Shown here one piece after another: positions 53,612 to 61,003 of a DNA stretch of 64,000 nucleotides. The DNA comes from Sphingomonas liriopis (GTDB taxonomy: Bacteria > Pseudomonadota > Alphaproteobacteria > Sphingomonadales > Sphingomonadaceae). The notes under the pieces are model-generated. The model did no database searches, had not been told where the DNA came from, and was given only the letters and a program-made list of their open reading frames with translations. The first letter of the stretch is position 1, and every line of letters begins with the position of its first letter. The stretch is taken from NCBI RefSeq assembly GCF_024211255.1, contig NZ_JAMLDY010000020.1, positions 1 to 64,000 of the forward strand, given 5' to 3'. A program made the position numbers and the translations under genes.

Positions 53612-53778
53612 GGCATCCTCTTTCGTTCGTTTTGCCGGCAGGCTGCGGCGCGCGGGGGCAGCCGTCAAGCGTCGAATAACAAAAGTTACGGTCGATCGGT
53701 ATCGGATGAGACTTTTCCGGTGCACGGCCCCGGCGGAGCCGATACACAGTGCGTCCAACGACAAGAGGATGCGTCTCC

Positions 53779-54780
53779 ATGAAACTGGCCAGTCTGAAGC
53801 ACGGGCGTGACGGCAGGCTCGTCGTCGTCTCGCAGGACCTCGCCTGGTATGCGGATGCGGGCCATATCGTGCCGACGCTGCAGGCGGCGCTGGACGATTG
53901 GGACCGGCTGCTGCCCGACCTCCGCAACCTCGCCACCGACCTCGACCATGAAGTCATCCCGCGCGAACGTTTCCACGAACACGACGCCGCCGCGCCGCTG
54001 CCGCGCGCGTATCAATGGGCGGACGGATCGGCCTATGTGAACCATGTCGCGCTCGTCCGGCAGGCGCGCGGTGCCGAGATGCCCGAGACCTTCTGGCACG
54101 ATCCGCTGATGTACCAGGGCGGCTCGGACGGTTTCCTCGGCCCCCGCGACCCGATCCCGCTCGCCGACGAGAGCTGGGGCTGCGACCTCGAGGCCGAGGT
54201 GGTCGTCGTAACCGGCGACGTGCCGCTGGGCGCGAGCCGCGACGAGGCGCTGGCCGGCATCCGCCTGGTCGGCCTGACCAACGACGTCAGCTTGCGCAAC
54301 CTTATCCCCGGCGAACTGGCGAAGGGCTTCGGCTTCTTCCAGTCCAAGCCGGCGAGCGCCTTCTCGCCGGTGTTCGTCACCCCCGATGCGCTGGGCGACT
54401 GGTGGCGTGACGGCAAGCTGCACCGCAAGCTCCACGTCGACCTCAACGGGCAGCCGTTCGGCCGCGCCGAGGCGGGCGAGGACATGACGTTCGATTTCGG
54501 CACGCTCGTCGCCCATGCGGCGAAGACGCGGGCGCTGGGGGCGGGGACGATCGTCGGCTCGGGCACGGTCTCCAACCGCGGTCCCGACGGCGGCCCGGGA
54601 CAGAGCATCGCGGCGGGCGGCGTCGGCTATTCCTGCCTCGCCGAACTGCGCACCGTCGAGACGATCGCCGACGGCAAGCCGGCTACCCCCTTCCTCAAAA
54701 AGGGCGACACGGTACGCATCTGGGCAGAGGACGATCGCCACCACCCGATCTTCGGCGTCATCGAGCAGACGGTGGGGTGA
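53779..54780 (+). CDS. Fumarylacetoacetate hydrolase-family protein
   Basis: A 333-residue FAH-fold hydrolase. The N-terminal domain (MKLASLKHGRDGRLVVVSQD) and VNHVALVRQARGAEMP precede the metal-binding LEAEVVVVTGDV, LTNDVSLRNLIPGELAKGFG and GTIVGSGTVSNR. The length and the DRLLPDLRNLATDL segment fit the short bacterial fumarylacetoacetase-like group of about 330 residues. It hydrolyses a 1,3-diketo acid, possibly fumarylacetoacetate from tyrosine, but no other tyrosine genes are visible here. It is unlike the 286-residue hydrolase at 10596. Confidence 0.88.
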   Translation: MKLASLKHGRDGRLVVVSQDLAWYADAGHIVPTLQAALDDWDRLLPDLRNLATDLDHEVIPRERFHEHDAAAPLPRAYQWADGSAYVNHVALVRQARGAEMPETFWHDPLMYQGGSDGFLGPRDPIPLADESWGCDLEAEVVVVTGDVPLGASRDEALAGIRLVGLTNDVSLRNLIPGELAKGFGFFQSKPASAFSPVFVTPDALGDWWRDGKLHRKLHVDLNGQPFGRAEAGEDMTFDFGTLVAHAAKTRALGAGTIVGSGTVSNRGPDGGPGQSIAAGGVGYSCLAELRTVETIADGKPATPFLKKGDTVRIWAEDDRHHPIFGVIEQTVG

Positions 54781-55172
54781 GCCATTCCTCCCCGGCACGG
54801 GGAGGGGCATCGCTTGGGGTAGTGACGAACCAGACGCCCGACATACGCCGTCACCCCGGACTCGTTCCGGGGTCCACCGGGCCGCAAGCGTCGGACAAGA
54901 GGCTTGAAACGCTACGCCTGCCGAACGGTGGACCCCGGAACAAGTCCGGGGTGACGAAGGGGAAGGGGAGCTGCCAGCCGATCCGCCATAGGCGATGGCC
55001 CTCCCCGTGACGGGGAGGATCGCCGGCGCGAACCCATCCGGCACAGCATGCGTTCCGATCAATGACACCCTGCACGCGCCGACCGGACCACATCGCACTT
55101 GAAATCTAATTACAACGGCGCGACAGGATCAACCAACAGCGCCGGCGCCTGTGCCGGACGTGAAGGAGAGAG
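54781..55172. other. Gene-free region with nested repeats upstream of the bkd operon
   Basis: About 390 bp from the FAH stop to the E1alpha start. A family A core (54850-54955) is flanked by two CCTCCCCG..CGGGGAGG hairpins (54786-54807 and 55000-55019), giving an extended element like those at 29338 and 52121. The last 150 bp, from 55020, must hold the bkd promoter; the sequence CACTTGAAATCTAATTACAA near 55095 is its most AT-rich part. Confidence 0.65.
54850..54955. repeat. Family A element upstream of bkd genes
   Basis: Left arm GTCACCCCGGACTCGTTCC (54850-54877) and right arm GTGGACCCCGGAACAAGTCC (54928-54955) surround a loop beginning CGGGCCGCAAGCGTCGGAC, in the same loop orientation as the copy at 29384-29488. 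Confidence 0.88.
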
Positions 55173-56462
55173 ATGGTGGCCAGCGAGCATCCTCGCGCCA
55201 ATCTGCAGCCGCTCACGCTGCATGTGCCGGAACCCAAGTTCCGGCCGGGCGATGCGGTCGATTTCGTCGGCGTCGACGTGCCGCCCGCGGGCGAAGCACG
55301 CCGTCCCGACACCGCGGCCCCGGCGCGGGAGTTCACCGATCTCGCCTATACGCTGGTCCGCGTTCTCGACGACGACGGCCGCGCGGTCGGCCCGTGGGAC
55401 CCCAAGCTCTCGCCCGACGTGCTGCGCCGGATGCTGCGCAACATGGCGCTGCTCCGCGCCTTCGACGAACGCATGTTCCGCGCGCAGCGGCAGGGCAAGA
55501 CCAGCTTCTACATGAAGGCGACCGGCGAGGAGGCGGTGTCGATCGCCGCGGCGCAGGCGCTCGATTTCGAGGATATGTGCTTTCCCTCGTATCGCCAGCA
55601 GGGCCTGCTCATCGCGCGCGGCTATCCGCTGGTCGAGATGATGAACCAGATCTACTCGAACCGCGGCGACAAGCTGCAGGGCAAGCAGTTGCCGATCATG
55701 TATTCGGCGCGCGACTACGGCTTCTTCTCGATCTCGGGCAACCTCACCACGCAATATCCGCAGGCCGTCGGCTGGGCGATGGCCTCGGCCGCCAAGGGCG
55801 ACACGCGGATTGCCGCCGTCTGGTGCGGCGAGGGTTCGACCGCGGAGGGCGACTTCCACTCCGCCTGCACCTTCGCGAGCGTCTATCGCGCGCCGGTGAT
55901 CTTCAACGTCGTCAACAACCAATGGGCGATCAGCAGCTTCTCAGGGTTCGCCGGCGCGGAGGCGACGACCTTCGCTGCGCGCGCGATCGGCTATGGCATC
56001 GCGGGCCTGCGCGTCGACGGCAATGATGCGCTCGCTGTCTATGCCGCGACGCAATGGGCGGCGGAGCGCGCGCGCACCAACGCCGGGCCGACGCTGATCG
56101 AGCATTTCACCTATCGCGCCGAGGGCCATTCGACCTCGGACGATCCGACGCAGTATCGCAGCGCCGGCGAGCCGACGGCATGGCCGCTCGGCGATCCCGT
56201 CGCGCGGCTCAAGCAGCACCTGATCGCGATCGGCGAATGGGACGAGGAGCGTCACGCCGCGCAGGACCGCGAGCTCGCCGAATATGTGAAGGCCGAGCAG
56301 AAGGAAGCCGAGAAGAACGGCATCCTCGGCCACGGCCTGCACCAGCCGCTGGATACTTTGTTCGACGGCGTGTTCGAGGAGATGCCGTGGCATTTGCGCG
56401 AACAGCAGGCGCAGATGATGGCGGAGGAAGAGGCGTCGGGGCGGCCATGGGCGCGCAAGTGA
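55173..56462 (+). CDS. bkdA1: Branched-chain 2-oxoacid dehydrogenase E1 alpha subunit
   Basis: A 429-residue thiamine-diphosphate E1alpha. It carries the N-terminal arm seen in bacterial Bkd proteins (FRPGDAVDFVGVDVP, FTDLAYTLVRVLDDDGRAVG), then RMLRNMALLRAFDERMFRAQRQG. The ThDP site is GEGSTAEGDFHSACTFASVYR with NNQWAISS, and HSTSDDPTQYR is the phosphorylation-loop-like region. AAGGAGAG lies upstream of the ATG. With E1beta and E2 it decarboxylates 2-oxo acids from Val, Leu and Ile. The E3 gene is not in the window. Confidence 0.95.
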   Translation: MVASEHPRANLQPLTLHVPEPKFRPGDAVDFVGVDVPPAGEARRPDTAAPAREFTDLAYTLVRVLDDDGRAVGPWDPKLSPDVLRRMLRNMALLRAFDERMFRAQRQGKTSFYMKATGEEAVSIAAAQALDFEDMCFPSYRQQGLLIARGYPLVEMMNQIYSNRGDKLQGKQLPIMYSARDYGFFSISGNLTTQYPQAVGWAMASAAKGDTRIAAVWCGEGSTAEGDFHSACTFASVYRAPVIFNVVNNQWAISSFSGFAGAEATTFAARAIGYGIAGLRVDGNDALAVYAATQWAAERARTNAGPTLIEHFTYRAEGHSTSDDPTQYRSAGEPTAWPLGDPVARLKQHLIAIGEWDEERHAAQDRELAEYVKAEQKEAEKNGILGHGLHQPLDTLFDGVFEEMPWHLREQQAQMMAEEEASGRPWARK

Positions 56463-56594
56463 ATCTCCCTCTCCCATTGGGAGAGGGAAGGGGCCCGCGA
56501 CCGCAGGTCGTGGGAAGGGTGAGGGCGACCGCCGCTATCACCCTCACCCTTCCGCCGCTCCGCGGCTCCCTCCCTCTCCCAATGGGAGAGGGAC
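56463..56594. repeat. Family B repeat between E1 alpha and E1 beta genes
   Basis: CTCCCATTGGGAGAGGGAAG opens and CCTCTCCCAATGGGAGAGGG closes the 132-bp element, whose ends are complementary. The middle holds GGAAGGGTGAGGGCG and TCACCCTCACCCTTCC. It fills the whole gap and its last GGGAGAGGG lies 3 bp from the E1beta ATG, acting as the apparent Shine-Dalgarno sequence. Confidence 0.9.
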
Positions 56595-56595
56595 A

Positions 56596-57639
56596 ATGAG
56601 TGACGCCATGACTGACACCGGCACCACCCGCATGAACATGATCCAGGCGATCAACTCCGCGCTCGACCTCTGCATGACGCGCGACCCCGACGTGCTGGTG
56701 ATGGGCGAGGACGTCGGCTATTTCGGCGGTGTCTTCCGCGCGACCGCGGGGCTGCAGGCCAAGCACGGCAAGACCCGCGTCTTCGACACGCCGATCACCG
56801 AGACGGGAATCATGGGCGTCGCGATCGGCATGGGCGCCTATGGCCTGCGCCCGGTCCCCGAAATCCAGTTCGCCGATTATATCTATCCTGCGCTCGACCA
56901 GCTGGTCAGCGAGGCGGCGCGGCTGCGCTATCGCTCGGCAGGCGAGTTCACCTCGCCGATCACGATCCGCTCGCCCTATGGCGGCGGCATCTTCGGCGGG
57001 CAGACGCATTCGCAATCGCCCGAGGGGATCTTCACTCACGTGTCGGGGATGAAGACGGTGATCCCGGCGACGCCCTATGACGCCAAGGGGCTGCTGATCG
57101 CGGCGATCGAGGACAACGACCCCGTCCTGTTCCTCGAACCCAAGCGCATCTACAACGGCCCTTTCAACGGCTATTGGGACAAGCCGTCGGAGAATTGGTC
57201 GAAGCATCCCGCCGGCGACGTGCCGACCGGCTATTACAAGGTCCCGCTCGGCAAGGCGGCGGTGGTGCGCGAGGGCGAGGCGCTGACCATCCTGTGCTAC
57301 GGCACGATGGTCCACGTCTGCACCGCGGTGATCGCCGAACACAATATCGACGCCGAGATCGTCGACCTGCGCACGCTCGTGCCGCTCGACATCGAGACGA
57401 TCGAGGCGTCGGTGAAGAAGACCGGCCGCTGCATGATCGTCCACGAGGCGACGCGCACGTCGGGCTTCGGCGCGGAGCTGTCGGCACTGGTGCAGGAACG
57501 CTGCTTCTACCACCTCGAGGCGCCGATCGAGCGCGTCACCGGTTACGACACGCCGTATCCGCACAGCCTGGAATGGGCGTATTTCCCGGGGCCGGTGCGC
57601 ATCGGCCAGGCCCTCAAGAAGATCATGAAGGACGCATAA
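56596..57639 (+). CDS. bkdA2: Branched-chain 2-oxoacid dehydrogenase E1 beta subunit
   Basis: A 347-residue E1beta: MIQAINSALDLCMTRDPDVLVMGEDVGYFGGVFRATAG, VFDTPITETGIMGVAIGMGAYGLRPVPEIQFADYI, ITIRSPYGGGIFGGQTHSQSPE and ALTILCYGTMVHVC match the family. It pairs with E1alpha to hold ThDP and takes the 2-oxo acid. The start ATG at 56596 immediately follows a family B repeat whose purine-rich end provides the ribosome site. The stop and E2 start overlap (TAATG). Confidence 0.95.
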   Translation: MSDAMTDTGTTRMNMIQAINSALDLCMTRDPDVLVMGEDVGYFGGVFRATAGLQAKHGKTRVFDTPITETGIMGVAIGMGAYGLRPVPEIQFADYIYPALDQLVSEAARLRYRSAGEFTSPITIRSPYGGGIFGGQTHSQSPEGIFTHVSGMKTVIPATPYDAKGLLIAAIEDNDPVLFLEPKRIYNGPFNGYWDKPSENWSKHPAGDVPTGYYKVPLGKAAVVREGEALTILCYGTMVHVCTAVIAEHNIDAEIVDLRTLVPLDIETIEASVKKTGRCMIVHEATRTSGFGAELSALVQERCFYHLEAPIERVTGYDTPYPHSLEWAYFPGPVRIGQALKKIMKDA

Positions 57640-59003
57640 TGGCCCGCTTCACCTTCAAGCTGCCGGACATCGGCGAAGGCATCGCCGAGGCCGAGATCGT
57701 CGCCTGGCACGTGAGCATCGGCGACCGGATCGAGGAAGACCAGAATATCGCCGACATGATGACCGACAAGGCGACCGTCGAGATGGAATCGCCGGTGTCG
57801 GGCGTGGTCGTCCAACTGGCCGGCGAGGTCGGCGACCAGGTCGCGATCGGCGCCGCGCTGGTGGTGATCGAGACCGAGGATGCGGGCGAGGGCGAGGTGG
57901 TAGCCGCGCCGCCATCGCCCGAGCAGGCGGAGGTCGCCGAACAGTATGAGGCCGAAAACCCGGGCGTCGAGGACGCGCAGAGCGCGGGCCTGACCACGCC
58001 GGCGCGTTCGGACGAAAGCGCCGACCCATCCCCCGTTCGTGCTGAGCCTGTCGAAGCACAGGCCGCAAGCGTCGCGCCTGCCGCGAGCGGCCCTTCGACA
58101 GGCTCAGGGCGAACGGAGGAGAAGGGGGCTCCGCAACCTCACGTCCTCGCCTCGCCCGCCGTTCGCGCCCGCGCGCGCGATCTCGGCATCGATCTTGCCC
58201 AGGTGAAGACCGACGCCGATCGCGTCCGCCACGCCGATCTCGACGCCTTCCTGCGCTACAACGCCGGCCAGGGCTACCAAGCCCCCGGTGCATCGCGCGC
58301 CCGCGCCGACGAACAGGTCCGCGTCATCGGCATGCGCCGACGCATCGCCGAGAACATGGCCGCGTCGAAGCGCAACATCCCGCACTTCACCTATGTCGAC
58401 GAGATCGACGTCACCGCGCTCGAAGCCATGCGCGCCGACCTCAACGACCACCGCGGCGTCCGCCCCAAGCTCACCATGCTGCCGCTGCTGATCGTCGCCA
58501 TCTGCCGCACGCTGCCCGAGTTTCCCATGCTCAACGCGCGCTACGACGACGAGGCGGGCGTGGTCACGCGTTCGGGCCGCGTCCATCTCGGCATGGCGGC
58601 GCAGACCGACGCCGGCCTTACCGTGCCGGTGATCCGCGACGCGCAGGACCGCAACGTCTGGCAGCTCGCCACCGAGATCACCCGCCTCGCCGAAGCCGCA
58701 CGCGCCAACAAGCTCAAACCGGACGAACTCGGCAACGGCACGATCACCGTCACCTCGCTCGGGCCACTCGGCGGCATCGCGACGACGCCGGTCATCAACC
58801 GCCCCGAAGTCGCGATCATCGGCCCCAACAAGATCGTCGAACGCCCGGTCTTCACCGGCCGCGGCGATGAGATCCGCCGCGCCAAGCTGATGAACCTGTC
58901 GATCAGCTGCGACCACCGCGTCGTCGACGGCTGGGATGCGGCAAGCTACGTCCAGGCGCTCAAGAAGCAGCTGGAAACGCCCGTCCTGCTATTCGCGGAC
59001 TGA
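57639..59003 (+). CDS. bkdB: Branched-chain 2-oxoacid dehydrogenase E2 (lipoyl transacylase) with repeat-derived linker
   Basis: A 454-residue E2. The lipoyl domain (1-80) has Lys44 in MMTDKATVEMES. An acidic linker is followed by the subunit-binding domain at about 167-205 (LASPAVRARARDLGIDLAQ). The catalytic domain has IGMRRRIAENMAASKR and the active His426 in SCDHRVVDGWDA. Residues about 132-160 of the linker (PVRAEPVEA..STGSGRTE) are encoded by a family C palindromic repeat in frame. It carries the acyl group to CoA. E3 is not present next to it. Confidence 0.95.
   Translation: MARFTFKLPDIGEGIAEAEIVAWHVSIGDRIEEDQNIADMMTDKATVEMESPVSGVVVQLAGEVGDQVAIGAALVVIETEDAGEGEVVAAPPSPEQAEVAEQYEAENPGVEDAQSAGLTTPARSDESADPSPVRAEPVEAQAASVAPAASGPSTGSGRTEEKGAPQPHVLASPAVRARARDLGIDLAQVKTDADRVRHADLDAFLRYNAGQGYQAPGASRARADEQVRVIGMRRRIAENMAASKRNIPHFTYVDEIDVTALEAMRADLNDHRGVRPKLTMLPLLIVAICRTLPEFPMLNARYDDEAGVVTRSGRVHLGMAAQTDAGLTVPVIRDAQDRNVWQLATEITRLAEAARANKLKPDELGNGTITVTSLGPLGGIATTPVINRPEVAIIGPNKIVERPVFTGRGDEIRRAKLMNLSISCDHRVVDGWDAASYVQALKKQLETPVLLFAD
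58032..58118. repeat. Family C repeat in frame inside the E2 linker
   Basis: CCCGTTCGTGCTGAGCCTGT and the facing CTTCGACAGGCTCAGGGCGA form the arms of the family seen at 30462-30536 and 34867-34995. The inner part reads GCCGCAAGCGTCGCGCCTGC. It contains no stop in the E2 frame and lies within the flexible linker. Confidence 0.88.
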
Positions 59004-59357
59004 TCGCCGCGTGATCGGGCGGGGGTGGGGGCGCGTCGCCTCCGCCGCGTCCAGTCGCGCCTCGATCCGGCGCAGCATCGCGGTATAGCTCGCCCGTTCG
59101 GCGGGACCGATCGCGCCCTCGCTGTCGATGACCCGCGTCGCGTCGCTCCAGATGCGCGTCAGGTCCGCGGTCATGAAATCCGCCTGCCCCGGCGAGAGGA
59201 TGCCGCTCTTCCGGTCGCGCGCGATCCGCGCGGCGAACCGCGTCAGCCGATCGGCCAGGGTCGCCTGCACATCCGTCGCGCGGCCGTGCGCCCATACCGG
59301 CTGCGGCGCCGCTCCGATCGCGGCCAGCGCTGCCGCCCACAGGATTCGTCGTCTCAT
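58989..59357 (-). CDS. Small secreted uncharacterised protein (122 residues)
   Basis: A 122-residue protein. Residues 1-23 (MRRRILWAAALAAIGAAPQP through VWA) are a signal peptide with cleavage after AHG or VWA. The mature part is helical: TLADRLTRFAARIARDRKSG, ILSPGQADFMTADLTRIWSD and AERASYTAMLRRIEARLDAAE. It is convergent with the E2 gene, overlapping its 3' end by 15 bp, and lies downstream of the GH144-like gene on the same strand. No domain name is recognised. Confidence 0.7.
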   Translation of the reverse strand: MRRRILWAAALAAIGAAPQPVWAHGRATDVQATLADRLTRFAARIARDRKSGILSPGQADFMTADLTRIWSDATRVIDSEGAIGPAERASYTAMLRRIEARLDAAEATRPHPRPITRRSVRE

Positions 59358-59425
59358 GGGCGCGAGGCAATAGCGCGCAATCGTAAAAGTCAGGCAAAAA
59401 CGGACCCGTTTTGGCGGAGTCGCCC

Positions 59426-60838
59426 TCAGCTGAGCCAGCCGCCGCGAAAGCCCGCCCGCTCCAGCCCGCGGCGCAGGTGCGGATTTCTCTGCATCGTCTT
59501 CCAGATCAGCCCGGTGCGCTGGTTCTCGATCATCGCGACGATCGGCCCCTGATCGATGCCGAGATGATCCTTGTCGACCCAGCCGACGCCGGGGACGACC
59601 TGCCCGTGCTTCAGCGGCGCCTTCGCGTCGGTCAGCGTCGGGTTGAACGAATCGAGGAAACCATATCGGCCATAGATGCCCTCGCCATAGCGCTGATGCA
59701 TCGTCTCGACGCAGCGGGTGGCGAGTTCCGGCTCGAACGCGATCGATCCCGCCGCCGCGGTCGGCGCGATCGTCCCGTCGTCGCGCGTGCCGGGACCGCG
59801 CTCGGAATAGCTGAAAAACTCGCGTGAGCGACCACGCAGGTTCAGCGTGAAATCGCCCGGCCCGTCGCACGCGGTCCAGCCCCAGCAATCCTTGTCGTAG
59901 CCGATCCAGCCACCGGCGTTCGCTTGTGCATAGGCACGCTGGTTGCGCACCGCGCGGCGGCTGTTCTCGAAATAATCGATGCCCTTGGACTTGATGAAGG
60001 GGTCCCGGATGCCGCGGAAATCGACCCAGACGTGGCTGTACTGGTGCACGAACAGCGGCGGGTAGTGCAGATAGGGTTCGCCCCAGCGGTCGGTCCACGC
60101 GTTCTCGAACCGCTGCGTCAGCGCGCCCCAGGTACTGGCGGGCAGCGGATGGGTGGGGGAGGCGATGGCGAGGAGGTACATCAGCATCCCCTCGTTGTAG
60201 ATGTTCCAGTCCGACGGGATGAAGCCGCTCTCCGGATGCCAGCCCATCGACAGGAACGGCGGCCGCGGCAGGATCCACGTCCAGTCGACCGCGGCGTACA
60301 ATTGGTCGGCGAGTGCCCGGATGCGCGCCTCGGCAGGATCGGCGCCATCGAACCACGTGCCCGCGAACAGCACGCCCGCGATCAGCAGCGCGGTATCGAT
60401 CGTCGACAGCTCGGCGCGCGCGAAGCGCAGCCCCTTCGTGACGCCCAGGAAATGGTAGAAGAAGCCCTTGTACCCGCTGGCGTCGTCGCTGCCCGGACCC
60501 TGCGGCGCGGCGGCGAACCATTCCAGCGTGGCGAACGTGCGCGCGCGCGCCTGATCGCGCGTGATCCAGCCGTTGACCACGCCGACCGGATAGGCGGTCA
60601 GCGCGAAGCCGACCGCGGCGATCGACGAAAAGCTGGGCGTCGGCCAGCGATCCGGCGCCCAGCCGGTGGCGGGATCGGTGGTGTCCCAGAAGAAGCGGAA
60701 GCTGCGTTCCTGCAGATCGTGGACGAAATCGCGCGGTGCGCTCGGTGAGGGGGCGGGGCGGGGCATCGTCGCGCAGCCCCCGACCAACCCGGTCAGCGCC
60801 ATCCCGCCGGCGCCGAGGATCTGTCGTCTGTCGAGCAT
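59426..60838 (-). CDS. GH144-like glucoamylase-domain lipoprotein
   Basis: A 470-residue (alpha/alpha)6-barrel protein of the COG5368 type. The N terminus MLDRRQILGAGGMALTGLVGGC has an RR pair and a lipobox, making Cys22 the lipid anchor. LQERSFRFFWDTTDPATGWAPDR, FATLEWFAAA, SMGWHPESGFIPSDWNIYNEG, RDDGTIAPTAAAGSIAFEP and LGIDQGPIVAMIENQRTGLIW are group motifs. Characterised relatives are endo-beta-1,2-glucanases. It is followed upstream by a TonB receptor gene on the same strand, so a glycan-uptake role is likely. Confidence 0.85.
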   Translation of the reverse strand: MLDRRQILGAGGMALTGLVGGCATMPRPAPSPSAPRDFVHDLQERSFRFFWDTTDPATGWAPDRWPTPSFSSIAAVGFALTAYPVGVVNGWITRDQARARTFATLEWFAAAPQGPGSDDASGYKGFFYHFLGVTKGLRFARAELSTIDTALLIAGVLFAGTWFDGADPAEARIRALADQLYAAVDWTWILPRPPFLSMGWHPESGFIPSDWNIYNEGMLMYLLAIASPTHPLPASTWGALTQRFENAWTDRWGEPYLHYPPLFVHQYSHVWVDFRGIRDPFIKSKGIDYFENSRRAVRNQRAYAQANAGGWIGYDKDCWGWTACDGPGDFTLNLRGRSREFFSYSERGPGTRDDGTIAPTAAAGSIAFEPELATRCVETMHQRYGEGIYGRYGFLDSFNPTLTDAKAPLKHGQVVPGVGWVDKDHLGIDQGPIVAMIENQRTGLIWKTMQRNPHLRRGLERAGFRGGWLS

Positions 60839-61003
60839 TGCGAGCCTCTTCCTGATTAGCCGGCATCGGGCCGTGCCGACGCGGTCGCCTCGAAGCGGTC
60901 GAAAGGCGTATGAGCCTGCCCTTGCTTCGAGGACGGATCAGACGGGAATATCCGCCGGTCATGAGACGGGCGGCCTTCAGCGGAAGGCCGCCCGTTCACG
61001 CGA
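60839..61003. other. Spacer between TonB receptor and GH144-like gene with terminator hairpin
   Basis: This short gap holds a stem at 60966-60995 (ACGGGCGGCCTTC pairing with its exact complement around a 4-nt loop), right after the receptor stop on the minus strand. It would end or attenuate the receptor transcript before the GH144-like gene. The rest has no visible gene. Confidence 0.7.
60966..60995 (-). terminator. Hairpin after the Oar-like receptor gene
   Basis: ACGGGCGGCCTTC and GAAGGCCGCCCGT are exact complements with a loop of four bases, 9 bp past the receptor stop on the minus strand. No clear T-run follows. Confidence 0.6.
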
